Below, piece after piece: positions 22,601 to 34,481 of a stretch of DNA of 64,000 nucleotides. A program made the position numbers and the translations under genes. Where the stretch lies: contig CM034313.1 of NCBI GenBank assembly GCA_019925795.1, positions 23,610,932 to 23,674,931 of the forward strand, given 5' to 3'. The DNA is from Dendrobium chrysotoxum (lineage: Eukaryota; Streptophyta; Magnoliopsida; Asparagales; Orchidaceae). The notes under the pieces are model-generated. The model did not search any database. It saw nothing but the letters and a program-made list of their open reading frames with translations, and was not told the DNA's origin. Each line of letters opens with the position of its first letter. The first letter of the stretch is position 1.

Positions 22601-22611
22601 CCTCACATAAC

Positions 22612-22619
22612 TATAAATA
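22612..22619 (+). promoter_or_regulatory. TATAAATA on the strand opposite to the element
   Basis: A good TATA motif on the plus strand is followed by CCCCC and a pyrimidine-rich stretch (22650-22680). It may be chance in AT-rich DNA. If used, it would transcribe arrays 2 and 3 in the antisense direction. Confidence 0.3.
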
Positions 22620-22759
22620 TCCCCCTTTGGGTATGCAAATTTGCAACTCCCCCTCTCTTCTTTTCTTTCTCAAGCTGAGGCTTTCCCCTAGCTCTGTTCA
22701 GATGGGTATCCCCTGTTCCGTCCTAGGGCCCCTCACTGAGTAAAAGGAAGGTGTGAGGT

Positions 22760-23500
22760 TGGAGGCCAGGCGGAAGACTGGTATCACTTGAAAGCCGGGC
22801 AGAAGGTCGACGTCACTTGGATGTCGGGTGGAAAGCTGATGTTGCCTATAAGTCGGGCAGAAGACCGGTGTTACTTGGAGGTCGGGCAGAAGGCCGACGT
22901 CACTCGAAAGTCTGCTGCAAGACCGACGTTACATGGAGGCCGGGCAGAAGGTCGAGATCACTTGGAGGTCGGGCAGGAGACCGATGTCACTTGGAGGCCA
23001 GGCAGAAGATCGACGTTACTCGAAAATCGGGTGCAAGATCGACGTCACATGGAGGCCGGGTAGAAGACCGACATCATTTGGAGGTTGGGCAGAAGACCGA
23101 CGTCACTTTGAGGCCGGGCAGAAGACCGACATCACTCAGAAGTCGGGTGTAAGACCGGCATCACATGGAAGCAGGGTAAAAGGCCGACGTCACTTGGAGG
23201 TCGGGCAGAAGATCGATCTCACTCGGAAGTCGGGTGCAAGATCGGCGTCACATCGAGGTCGGGCAGAAGGCCGACATTACTTGGAGGTCGGGTAGAAGAC
23301 TGATGAAAGTCCCGTGACGGGCAGAAGGCCGACGTCACTCGAAAGTCGGGTGTAAGACTGGTGTCACATGGAGGCCGGGTAGAAGGCCGACGTCACTTGG
23401 AGGTCGGGCAGAAGACCGACATCACTCAGAAGTCGGGTGCAAGACCAGTGTCACATGGAAGCCGGGCAGAAGTCCAGTAATGGGAGGACGTTCAGCGTCG
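22760..23500. repeat. Tandem array 2, about 30-bp units, more than 20 copies
   Basis: The unit is close to GAAGACCGACGTCACTTGG plus AGGTCGGGCA. Many copies carry the palindrome GACGTC. The array degenerates into longer related units up to about 23900. Open frames on the plus strand here (for example 22788-23063) are made of the repeat itself and are not taken as genes. Confidence 0.9.
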
Positions 23501-23964
23501 GGTAGAAGTCCGACGAAAGTCCTGCGATGGGCAGAAGTTCAACGACGGGAGGAAGTTCAACGTCAGGTAGAAGTCCAATGAAAGTCCTGCGACAGGCAGA
23601 AGTTCAACGATGGGAGGAAGCTCGGGGTCGGGTAGAATTCCGATGGAGGTCCCACAATGGGCAGAAGTCCAGCAGCAGGAGGAAGCTCAGTGCTAGGTAG
23701 AATTTTGACAAAAGTCCTGTAATGGGCAGAAGTATAACGTCGGGTAGAAATTTGATGAAAGTTCATCGAGGGGCAGAAGTCCAATGACGGATAGAAGCTC
23801 GACATCGGTAGAAGTCTGATGAAAGTCTCGCGACTAGCAGAAGTCCTGCAATAGGAGGAAGCTTGGCGTCGGGCAGAAGGTCGATGAAAGTCCCATGACG
23901 GACATAAGTCTAACGACGACAGGAAGTTTATCATCGGGGGCTTCTTGATGGGTAATCCTGTATG

Positions 23965-24660
23965 TAAGAGGTTCAGAGAATCCACCAATGATATATGACA
24001 TATCCGAGGTTGTATGTCAGAGCACTGCTCGATGATGTTAACCTATATAAAAGAGATCGAGAGAATCCACCAATGATGTATGACCTATCTGAGGTTGTAT
24101 GTTAGAGAATTGCTTAATGACATTAAACTATATGGAAGAGATCGAAAGAATCCACCAAGGATGTGTATGACCTATCCGAGGTTGTATGTCAGAGACCTGC
24201 TCGATAATGTTAACCTATATGAAAGAGGTCGAGAGAATCACCCAAGAATGTAAGACCTATTCGAGGTTGTATGTCAGAGCCTTTGCTCGATGACGTTAAC
24301 CTGTGTGGAAGAGGTCGAGAGTATCCACCAAGGATGTAAGACCTATCCGATGTTGTATGTCTGAGCCTTTGCTCAATGACATTAACCTGTGTGAAAAAGG
24401 TCGAGAGAATCCACCAAGGATGTAAGTCCTATCCGAGGTTGTATGTCAGAGCCTTTGCTCGATGACATTAACCAGTGTGGAAGAGGTCGAGAGTATCCAC
24501 CAAGGATGTAAGACCTATCCGAAGTTATATGTCAGAGCCTTTGCTCGATGATGTTAACCTGTGTGGAAGAGGTCGAGAGTATCCACCAGGGATGTAAGAC
24601 CTATCCAAGGTTGTATGTTAGAGCCTTTGCTCGATGACGTTAACCTGTATGGAAGAGGTA
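23965..24660. repeat. Tandem array 3, about 86-bp units, eight copies
   Basis: Units share GGTTGTATGTCAGAGC, GCTCGATGACGTTAACC and GAGAATCCACCAAGGATGT. The GTTGTATGT landmark recurs every 84-87 bp from about 24010 to 24610. No coding potential is seen. Confidence 0.9.
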
Positions 24661-25046
24661 GAGTCGAATCCCCATGGGATTGATTTTACCTTTATTGGAA
24701 GGGGGTGAACACCGCATGTATCCCGAATCAAGGGTGAAGAATGATCTATATTTAGACCGTTACTACCTTTTTAAGGTCGAGATTAAGACCTTGCCCAAGG
24801 AGTAAAATTCCAGTAAAGGACTCTATAATGCTTAAAATTTATTGGAAGCATCTTTGCATTCGCTGAAAGTTTCTTGAAATATCATCTTGATATTGAAAAT
24901 ATTGGAGGAATCTTCTTGGAGTTAAGTTTGCCCCTAGTCCACATCTGATTCCCATGAAATGGATGCAACAATAGCTGATGTAAGGAAGTTAGCATGAATG
25001 ATCTTTTGAGGTTGGAGCAAAAATTACCCCCCAGTCGAAAACTACG

Positions 25047-25066
25047 TTCCCACATACGGCGCCAAA
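25047..25066 (-). other. Primer-binding site of the LARD-like element
   Basis: The minus strand reads TTGGCGCCGTATGTGGGAAC, two bases inside the 5' LTR end at 25069. The TGGCGCCG start matches the 3' end of plant tRNA-Asp and is a common primer-site form in plant Ty3-type and LARD elements. The rest departs from tRNA-Asp. Confidence 0.75.
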
Positions 25067-25068
25067 CT

Positions 25069-26356
25069 GTTGCGTTCTGGAGTATTCATGGAGGTAGAGA
25101 AATATAAAGCTTAACGTCTTAGCATTATACGAAGATTTGGCACACAATCAGATAAGAGAGAGAGGATTTAGTACTCATAAGAGACACCATAGTTTTTACG
25201 TGGAAACCCCTAAAATGGAGAAAAACCACGGGGCCTAGCCCAGTTTGAATGAATTCACTAGTATTTGCAGTTGATCACAAATTAGGCCCTCCATTTGGGG
25301 GAAGGACTTGGCTTGATATAGCCAATATACATCATATAGAGTGCATTACATGGTAGAAATTAATATATACATGTTTGTTGGGTCGGCTGACCATAGTTGG
25401 AGGGCTATAGAGGTCGGAAGGATCTTAGTTGGCGGGAGACAGGGGTCAGAAAGACTGTTGTCTGGTGATGGAGGTCAGAAGGATCGTAGCTGACAGACGT
25501 TGCAGGTCAGGAAGATCGTAGTCAGCTGAAGACGGGCGTCAGAAAGGCCATAGACGTAAGGTAGTGGTCTAGCAGAAGTTCGAGCCTTAGGCGGTGGTTA
25601 GGTAGATGTCTGGGCCTCAAGTAGTGGTCTGGCAGATGTCCGAGCCTTAGGTGTTGGTCCGGCAGAAGTCCGGGCCTTAGGTGGTGGTCCGGTGGAACTC
25701 AGAGCATCAAGTGGTGGTCCGACGGAGCTGAGGATGCCAGGTGGTGGTCCGACGGGACTCAGAGCGTCAAGCGGTGGTTCGGCGGAACTTTGGCGGTGGT
25801 CGAGGAGGAGCAAGGAGGCAAGAGCGATCTTCTTTCTCTTCCTTCTTCTCTCTTGGCTTCGATCCCCCCATTCAAGAGGAAATGTGGTTCTATTTATAGA
25901 ATTCTCGAGTAGCATGGCTTGTAAATAAGTGGAAGATCAAGAGTAAATTGGGAGTGGTTTGTATGGACGGCCGATCTTGATTCCTGCGATCATACATCAT
26001 TCAATGGACCTTTGACTATCTTAATGATATCAGAATTTGATGATCTTAGGCACGTTGGATTCGTCTGGTCGAGCCGCTTGATTCGACTATAAGCATGTTA
26101 TGATTGGAGACTGTTTGGTAACCCAAATTGTGGTTTGATCCTTCCAAAAGTGCTTCGATTCTTTGATTTGGGCCCATTTGGGCTCGAATTGGGTCGATTT
26201 TGGTGTCGTCGGGTTCATATTTCCGAGACACTCGGTTCGACTGTAAGTTTGTAGAATTTGGAGTTCAGATGGTCACTGAATTAATTTTTGAAGTTTCCAA
26301 CTTGATTTTGCTTCGAGATTCGTGCCTGACCAAGATAATTTTTTGATGATATATCA
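25069..26356 (-). repeat. 5' LTR of the LARD-like element
   Basis: It begins TGATATATCATC on the minus strand at 26356 and ends ...CAACA at 25069. It is collinear with 20726-22002, including the GC-rich short repeats (25560-25800) and the TATA box. Confidence 0.92.
25890..25898 (-). promoter_or_regulatory. TATA box in the 5' LTR
   Basis: TATAAATAG on the minus strand is the expected promoter for transcription of the element. Confidence 0.65.
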
Positions 26357-26361
26357 CACTC
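26357..26361. repeat. Target-site duplication (CACTC), right copy
   Basis: It is identical to 20721-20725 and directly follows the LTR terminus. Confidence 0.9.
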
Positions 26362-27454
26362 CTTTAATTATGATTCTAATTAACTAGTATATCCCTTCAG
26401 AGGTAGAGCCAAATTTTTTTTCAGATGGGAGCACAAATTATAAATCTAAAAAATATCTGGCATGACTAACAATTTTTTTCGCGCGTACTCTAAGACTATG
26501 ATTTGTGCTTATTAAATTTACGTAATTTATTTGCAATCCGTGTACACGGGAATTCATGATTACGAGGCTGATAATACTCTTAGTAAGTTTTCTTACTGTA
26601 TCTCCATAATTTGGATGATAATGAGACAAAAAAATCCTAATTAATGATCAACAGATAAACATCAAATTTTGTTTCTACATAATGATATTTTGATTATGTA
26701 TTAGTAATCACAACTTATGTCGGGTTCAACCGCTGCAAACTTACTTTGAAGTATCTCTTTATGTCTATAAAATAAATTAAAAAATAAAACTTTATGTAAT
26801 TAAATAAAAAGAAATATCTAGGCATTTATACAAATATATGAACTTGTCAAACGAGTTTTCTGCCAAAATTAATAAACTTGTGAAACTTGGATATTTATAC
26901 AAATTAACAAATACTTGACTTGGGCGTGAGTTTGCATGTACACAATTGTGATAAGCACCGTATAGTAAATCACATTATATACATTATGTTTTTATTGGGC
27001 AACGATCGCTATACAATGCAATCAGTCAGACAATGAGAAAAAAACTAGGAGAATTTTATATGGCTAGCGAAAAAGACAAAAGTAAATAAAAAAAGATTTT
27101 CATTTTAGCTTGTGACGAAGAAATTGGAAAAAAGCGAGGACTCAAACAGTACAGAGAGGGAGATGAATCAAGCGCTGAAATTGAAATTCTTTATTCGCCG
27201 TTGCTGTCGTCGTCAAAGAGGAAGAGCAGGGGGCCGGTGGCTGAGATTTATGTAATATTACCAAAATTGATTAAACATAAATAAATAAATTAATAATTAT
27301 GACAGGCCAATGCTGGCACGTGCACCGTGGCTGAAAATAATTAGGTCCAGACACCTGACATACAGATATGTCCGGATTATTAACACGTGGATTGAACACG
27401 TTGATTTATTTTTTTAATTTATATATTTAATGTGTCCGCGGAACTTTAAGCCAA

Positions 27455-27650
27455 AGCGCAGGTAAAGCACATGTGAAGCGTAGTCAAAAGCATAGTCAAA
27501 AGCGCAGGTAAAGCGCAAGTAAAACGCAAGTAAAGCGCAGATAAAGCACAGATAAAAGCGCAGTCAAAAGCGCAGGTAAAGTGCCTGTAAAATGCAGGTA
27601 AAGTGCAAGTCAGAAGCGCAGTCAAAAGCGCAATCAAAACACAGTCCACG
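27455..27650. repeat. Minisatellite of about 10-bp units (AAAGCGCAGT-like)
   Basis: Close to 20 imperfect units such as AAAGCGCAGG, TAAAGCGCAA and CAAAAGCGCA follow one another. The minus-strand ORF over it (67 codons) is repeat-derived. Confidence 0.85.
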
Positions 27651-27994
27651 TGGCAATTTTTCGGTGAACGTCTGAACCTATCTCTAGGTTAGGTCACCAG
27701 ACCTAATAATTTTCCCAACCCAAGAGTCCCACAATTTTACAATTTTATATTTTCTTCTGGCTTTTTATAAAATTTCATGTTTGTGATTTGGAAAAAAGTA
27801 ATCATTTGCTACTCCTATTTTTTTTATATTATTGTTGGTGAGAAACCGAGTTTGTATATAGTAAGATAATTTGATTATTTTAGCTACGAACGACATACCA
27901 CAAATTAAGAGAAGTCAAGAAGAATGAGTGAAGAACAAGTAAGATCGTTTAATTGGATGATTTTTGAATGCATTAGTTCTAAAAATATAGGGTA

Positions 27995-28018
27995 ATATAT
28001 ATATATATATATATATAT
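27995..28018. repeat. (AT)n microsatellite
   Basis: About 12 AT units. Confidence 0.9.
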
Positions 28019-29548
28019 GAATTGTTTTGTTAGATGCAATTTAAGTACATTGAAAAATATTTTATGATCATTACCATGCATTGATACATGGCAGATGGTG
28101 GTATGGGGATGTGGATGATAGGAGGTGGTTGTGGGTAGCATTAGTAATGATTAGTAGTTATGACTGAAGGTAAATGGTGGTGGTGAGTCGGTGGTTGTAG
28201 TGGGCGGCGGCGGAACAGGCAGTAGCATGGGCATGGAATGTGAGATCATGAGCTAGGAGTTTTCTCTCTATTTGAAATTCATCAAAATTGGAAAATAGAC
28301 TTTCAATTGTGTTTAAATCTCCTAATAAGTTCTTTATATTTGATAATTAAAACAAAACCAAAAAATAAGGCCCCTGCATTTTATTACTATACACTTCTAA
28401 TACTTGCAACAATAAATATCACACTTTTTCATTTTAAAAAATTAAGAAAGGGATTGAAGTTGCACAAGATGCCAATAAAAGAAGAACTTGGCAAACCACT
28501 AGAACCCCGAGCAAGAAGGAAGCATAAAACATTCAAGGAACAAGGATAAGGAGACAAAATTTAAATCGAATTATAACATTATGTTTATGTGTATTAAATG
28601 CTATAAGAGACTATGTTATGATAAAAATTTTAAATTCAAATATTTTAAAATTTCAACTTTAAAAAATTTTAAAATTTGAAATTTGGATTTTCAAATATTG
28701 TAGATAATTCCTTATGTGCACCTATTTATTTGAATGAGTAATTAAACATATGGCCCATGCATGGTTGGCCAAGCAAGATAAGGAGGGGTTAATAAATAAA
28801 AGTTACAACACTCTCTCATCCACTAGTGAGGATCGCTCCCAACTCTCCTTCTCCTTCATCATATGTAATTCAAATGTAATGTTGTTAAACTCTTTAGGAC
28901 TAATGGAATGAATAGAAAAAGGTCTTATTATGTTTACAATATTTTGAGTTTCTCCCAAGAAGAGGAGGCTTGGGGATAAGCCCATAAATCTGAAGAGGTT
29001 TGATATTCTCTTCAATTTGCTAGTTTGGTGAGTAGTAAGTGCAATTTATATTTAAATTATTATTATTTTGTTGTTGAACACTTCTACAGTCACACCTTTA
29101 CTATCCCATGAGTTACCTAACAATCTCCCAATAAGATCCCATCCTAAGCTCTAATTAAGATTATCAACTAATGTTGGACTGAACATGATCTAACTAGATT
29201 CTATTCTGCATTTGACACATCCAAACTCTTTAAAAATCTATAAAAAATTTTAGAATTAATCTTAAGACAATCCTCTTCCATCTTAAAGTATTTTTAACAT
29301 TTGGAGTTCCTACCATTTTAAGGCTTGAACGCCTAAAGTTCAAATGTAAAATTTTTTGCCACATTACTAGCAACCTTATGTCACCTTCCCTTTACATGAA
29401 ACTTCAACGCCACTCATCTTCAAACCTTCCCAAGGCTTATACATCATTTCTAAAAAATCTCGGATGATCCACAAGTCCATAAAAGCAACCCTTCAATGGT
29501 CAAACCCTTGGTGGCCTGATGAAAGTTACTTTTAGAACCTAGGTTGGA

Positions 29549-30744
29549 GAGAACTGTTGGAGACATCACTACCATGAGGATTAGATGCTATAAAACCACA
29601 TAAGCCTTATGAGATTTTGATGATCATTAACCTTATTAGTTGTGTAGATTTTTGGCTAATGATTTTATGTCTGCAAGCTTATTAGTTATAATAATTATTT
29701 AAAAACATACATTGGAAGAAAGCTAATTCAAGATAGGATATATCAATATGATTGCAATCACGTGCTGAAGAAGGTGCACTTAACCTGAGCACAAGAGGAA
29801 ACCATTTATATAGAATCTAAAACCATCAAGAGAAAATAAGGCTACTAAAGAAACTAGAATTTATGATTTTTTTAGTCATGTTTTCTTGTATTTATTAGGT
29901 AGATGATTGATGCTAAGTAGCCTAGAACACACATAAGAATTCAACTAAGATTAAAAAAATTGAAAATAATATAAATAGTTAATCTAGATAACGTGAACTT
30001 TATAGATTGTACTATATAATGATATAATCATATTGTACAATGTGTATAACTTTTTTGGTATTTTTATAAGATTAAGTACTATTAATTATTAAAAAATTTA
30101 AAATTAAAAATATTGAAATAATCATATTGGGTGATCAGGAATATGAAAATTGAAAGAATACCATTTGCTCCTTTTTTTAATTAGGTCAATTCCAAAATTG
30201 AACTAATTGTACTTTATGATAACATAAGAAATTAATCTAATAACAACTAGCATATCTAGGAGTGTAGGAGTGAGTTAAAAATTCAAATTCATGAAAGATA
30301 TGTATGGTAAAAATTGATCATATTGGTTAATAAAATAAAGATGTTTTTTTTTTCTAAAAATAACTTGAATAAAATAGTTTTATTATAAAATAAATATCAT
30401 ATGTCCAATTAAATATTGATTATATTTTCTTAACCATAATAAGCTAATCATATTGTATCTGGCAAAATTTCCTTATAACAGTAATTTAGGATTTCTAATA
30501 AAATACCTTAGTAGAAAAACATTTTCACAAACCCTAAAATAAAAGATTTTTAAGTGAGAGGCTACTCTTGCATGAGAGCTTTGAGGATAAAAACTTTTTC
30601 TTTCTTATAGCTCATGTTTCTTCTCCTTCCATCATTAACATGAGGGTTTTTGCGAGTGTTTTGCAACTCTGGATTTTTTTCCCAAAATCATGCACTTGAT
30701 CCTGTAATTTTATAGTCCAAAGTTCTTAAAAGTAAACTGATTAT
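29549..30744. other. Gene-free; possible plus-strand LTR start at 29549
   Basis: TGTTGGAGACATCAC followed by TTTTGATGATCATTAACC has the look of the start of a copia LTR on the plus strand, but no primer site, PPT or partner LTR was found. The rest is AT-rich with no gene seen. Confidence 0.25.
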
Positions 30745-32022
30745 AAGGGAACTTTTTGATTTAATGAAAGTTCTACTTATACTATGGAGACTTCCCCGAA
30801 GTCCACCATTTTGGTTATTGCACTAAATAAATAGCGAATCTCCTTTAGCCCCCATGGCTAGGCAGAGAAGCTCTTATAAAATTTTTTTCACCAACTCAAT
30901 GCGACAGAGTAGTCAAAATTCCTTTCAACCCCTCAGTGCGGTGGAGAGATAAAGTCCCTCTCAGCTCCTCGATGTGATGTAGTAATCAAAATCACTTTCA
31001 CCCTCTTGGTGTGGTGGAGTAGCCCAAATAACTTTCACCTTCCTAGTGTGGCGGAGTAGACCAAATTACTTTCACCTTCACCGTGCGACGGAATAGTTGG
31101 CGGCCCTGTAACACTAAGGTTTGGCATTAAGCTTCCCTCAAGATGAACAATGACACATGGAGGAACTCAAGTGCAAGTTGTCCTGAGCAAGCATGTGGAA
31201 TCCCTTCTCACACTCCCTTAAAACCCAAAAGGATATTCCCCCTCTCTCATACCCTCACCCTTTCTCTCCTCTTATTCAAAGCCCTCTCTTTAATGCTCTC
31301 TCATAGAAGACTCAATCCTTTGACTGCCAAAAGATCCTCAAAAAGTATTAACAAATGTTTAAAAGAGGGCTACTAAATATCCTAATTTTTTAGTTCTACT
31401 GACTCTATTCATATAGTATGATAGAAGTATCCTATAGTACTATTAGATCCAATTTGATTCCTTAATTACCTGACTTAAATTAGATAGTATTATAAAATAT
31501 CATACAATATAAATAGTTCAATTTTTAAATTTATAATTTTCTTATTTTAATTAAGTTTGATTTAATGACAGGATTTTTGCTAATAACTATTCATCATGAT
31601 TGACAGTTATACAGTACGATTAGTTATAAATGAGATTTATTTTTCTCATTTAAATTAAATATGTTAATCAATTTCTATTTGAATTGATCATACAGTATGA
31701 TCTGTATTATACAATATTATTAACATAAAAATTAAAATATTTATTTTTCACTCCCTTGTGTGTATGCACGATTGCTAACTTAATATACACCTTTTTATAT
31801 ATATATTGACTTAAGAAAAATTAAAATATAGACTCTTTCAACAAGTCTAACCTATACAACACTTCCTTAAGCTGTACTTCTCTAATGATACTTTGTGTAT
31901 GTTGAACCTAAAAGTTAGTGATGCATACAGAAAAATATATAGTATATAGAGCTGGAGAAAACTAAATAGATATCCAATAATATTTGTAATCATTAAAATA
32001 TAATGTTCGGCTCCTGACTACA
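30745..32022 (-). mobile_element. Decayed 3' LTR of a SIRE-like copia element
   Basis: The high end reads TGTAGTCAGG on the minus strand directly after a purine-rich tract. Inside, the segment 30790-31130 matches the other family LTRs: CTCCTTTAGCCCCCATGGC..GGCAGAGAAG and repeated GTGCGG(T)GGAG-type units. Degenerate CATACAGTATGATC palindromes occur at about 31600-31720. The expected low end with its G run is missing, so it is truncated near 30745. Confidence 0.65.
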
Positions 32023-32038
32023 ATGATATCCCTCTTTT
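32023..32038 (-). other. Polypurine tract of the decayed SIRE-like element
   Basis: The minus strand has CATCATAAAAAGAGGGATA before the LTR start, the counterpart of CATCATGAAAAGGGAGAGAT at 47194-47210 in the full element. Confidence 0.55.
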
Positions 32039-32160
32039 TATGATGACAATTATTGATGGTTGGAATTGCAAATTAAATTTAATTTTCTTCTAAGCTCTCC
32101 ACCTTATTAAGTGATTCTTTTAAAAATAGAAAAAAAAATCTTTTTTAGTTAATATTAACT

Positions 32161-32174
32161 ATTATTACTATTAC

Positions 32175-32253
<79 letters not shown>
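32161..32253. repeat. (ATT)n microsatellite
   Basis: About 30 near-perfect trinucleotide units. Confidence 0.95.
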
Positions 32254-32599
32254 TAATTTTATTTTTAATGAGAAAATAACATAAAGTAAAAGTAAAACAA
32301 AATTTACAATAAATACTAAAAAATAGGTAATGCATATAGCACTAAGGAAAATAAAATAGTATAACTAACAACTCTCTACTCCCCCTTTTGAAACTAAACA
32401 ATAACATAGAACAAAAAAGAAACAACAGAAAATACAAACATGCTACAAAGCTCAAACTACACGTTAAAACACAAGCTACTCATAGGAGGGACCCAGATTA
32501 AATGGTTGTGGTGGGTGGAAGTTGCAATGATTGGATGCAAACTAATTAGTACACCATGCATAGTTAACCTCACGCTACTACTGCATCTGCTCCCAATGT

Positions 32600-32930
32600 T
32601 GATTGGATTGCTCGATGTGTGTATCTACCTTTAACTCTAACCAAGAAAAATGTTCTATCCATGCATCCTAAGGGTAGTCATACTCAATAAGATGAGCACA
32701 CTATACTAGTGCTCCCCTTACTTCTGCTTCTTCCTTAGAATCTGATGCATTTGCTGGGGCCCTACGACTCTCACTATAGATAATGTGAAAGGAATTATCT
32801 ATGAAGAAAGTGGGTAGGTGGTCTGGTGGTGCAGGGAAGGTCAAGTTATATTTGGCTACTAGGACATATTCAATGAGGTCTCCCAATGTTAGGGTTTTGA
32901 ATGCACCAAATTAATGCAATTTAAAATATT
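32600..32930 (-). pseudogene. Third-ORF fragment of a SIRE-like element
   Basis: The minus strand carries LGDLIEYVLVAKYNLTFP followed by LPTFFIDNSFHIIYS and an acidic tail. This parallels LGYLVVYVLEKKYNLIH...LIFFIDASFRSLFH in the third ORF of the full element (48662-49120). It is the 3' part of that ORF only. Homology ends near 32930 and the 5' rest of the element is missing. The function of this protein is unknown. Confidence 0.65.
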
Positions 32931-34060
32931 TATTCTAACTTCTAAATTTTTTTACATGAAACTAATGTAAATCTACATGTCTGACTTTCTAAGAAAATTC
33001 TGACAGCAAAACGGCCCCATACCAATTGAAATAGCAAACTTGACCCTGTTGCTAAGGCTATCGCTAGCTCTCCACTTGCATCTTTGAGTTTAGTATCCAT
33101 AATAGGAAAGAAAATATACATGCTATGCTTGCAGGAAAAGTAAATGTTGGTGTATTAAATGACAAACATCATAAAGTCTTAAGAGTGTATCGAGTGTCCA
33201 AACAAAACATGCAATACAATATAACCTAAGAAAAGCTTGTGGGTTCTAATTCATGCATCATATGAAATCAAAAATAATTAAATAATCAAAGAATATAGAA
33301 AATATGTAAAAGAATAGTTCATATAGCAAATGCTACTTAATATATAACTTAGGGTCTGCACGAAAGTAAATGTGGTCATGCACCATCAATAACAAGCTTG
33401 GATTCTTACACCTAGACAAGATGCAAATCTTTACAAAAAGAAACATAAATGTTGAAGTCTTTTTTAGGAACTCTAGCCTACGATCATTCTTCTAAAGACT
33501 TCTAAAAGATATGATCTTCAAAGAAAATTCATTCTTTTTGACTTCTTTATTATACAAATAAACAACTTCATTTAAGACTTTCATAACTCTATATATTTAT
33601 AACTCTTTATAAATTTATAATGGAATATATTGAAATGACTCTACACCTACAAGGTTTAGTATACAAAAATAAAGCATTTATTTGTATAGTACATCCAAAT
33701 CACATCATCATCACAAGTGTAGGAAAATAAACACTAACATCATCACACATCCACAAAAATATAACTCCACAATCAATAAAATGCATAAAAAGTAATCACA
33801 CACACACCAAAACACCTGCCCTAATATGAAGCTAGAGATGGTTGTCATATAAAATAATTATATATGTGTGCTAGGTTATGCCCTAAATAGATTAGGATTT
33901 AAACTTTTTATAAATTAAATTTATGTGTTGGAGCTAAAGGGTTTTAATTTAAATTTTAATGATTTATAGTTTATTAATTAGTTCAATTTATTAAAATTTG
34001 ATTATTTATTTTACATTCCGAAAAACCATGTTAATGAATAACTTTAAAATATACTAAAGC

Positions 34061-34383
34061 TATTAATAAATAAGTCATAGGCTTTTAAAAGAATATATAC
34101 ATTAGTTTCGGTCCAAAGGAATGAGGAAAATACATAAGCCAAGTATTTATGTATATATGTATGTATGTATGTATGTACTATTAATAAATAAGTCATAGGC
34201 TTTTAAAAGAATATATACATTAGTTTCGGTCCAAAGGAATGAGGAAAATACATAAGCCAAGTATTTATGTATATATGTATGTATGTATGTATGTACTATT
34301 AATAAATAAGTCATAGGCTTTTAAAAGAATATATACATTAGTTTCGGTCCAAAGGAATGAGGAAAATACATAAGCCAAGTATT

Positions 34384-34386
<3 letters not shown>
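34061..34386. repeat. 118-bp tandem triplication
   Basis: Units start at 34061, 34179 and 34297 (TATTAATAAATAAGTCATAG...). By eye the copies are identical over their whole shared length. The first two end in (TATG)n; the third ends in a long (AT)n. Confidence 0.95.

Positions 34387-34387
<1 letters not shown>

Positions 34388-34478
<91 letters not shown>
34388..34478. repeat. Long (AT)n microsatellite
   Basis: About 45 AT units at the end of the third 118-bp copy. Confidence 0.95.

Positions 34479-34481
<3 letters not shown>

Larger units (their letters stand above)
20726..26356 (-). mobile_element. Complete non-autonomous LTR retrotransposon (LARD-like)
   Basis: The element has two 1.28-1.29-kb direct LTRs, a perfect 5-bp target duplication, a primer site next to the 25069 end of one LTR and a polypurine tract next to the 22002 end of the other. 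These place its sense strand on the minus strand. The 3.07-kb interior encodes no gag, protease, integrase, RT or RNase H that I can recognise on either strand. Instead it consists largely of three tandem arrays (22102-22600, 22760-23500, 23965-24660). It must have moved using another element's enzymes. The LTRs differ at scattered sites (roughly one in ten by eye over the first 350 bp), so it is not very recent. Its TGGCGCCG primer site suggests a Ty3-type partner. Confidence 0.88.
26362..29548. other. Gene-free interval
   Basis: There is no recognisable gene. It contains G-box cores (CACGTG at about 27317 and 27391), a short-unit minisatellite (27455-27650), an (AT)n tract (27995-28018) and a short GC-rich island (27170-27240) with a 30-codon plus-strand ORF from 27163. 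The 80-codon ORF at 28307-28549 has no features I recognise. Confidence 0.5.

Noticed and set aside
22788..23295. Overlapping plus-strand ORFs of 91, 111 and 120 codons
   Set aside because: They are translations of the 30-bp tandem array in several frames at once. All frames stay open because of the repeat.
22102..24660. The regular arrays as a CRISPR locus
   Set aside because: The units are adjacent tandem repeats without unique spacers, no cas genes are present, and the region sits inside a eukaryotic LTR retrotransposon.
29549..30744. A complete plus-strand copia LTR
   Set aside because: Only a start-like sequence (TGTTGGAG...GATGATCATTAACC) was seen. No primer site, end or partner was found, so it is listed only as a weak possibility.
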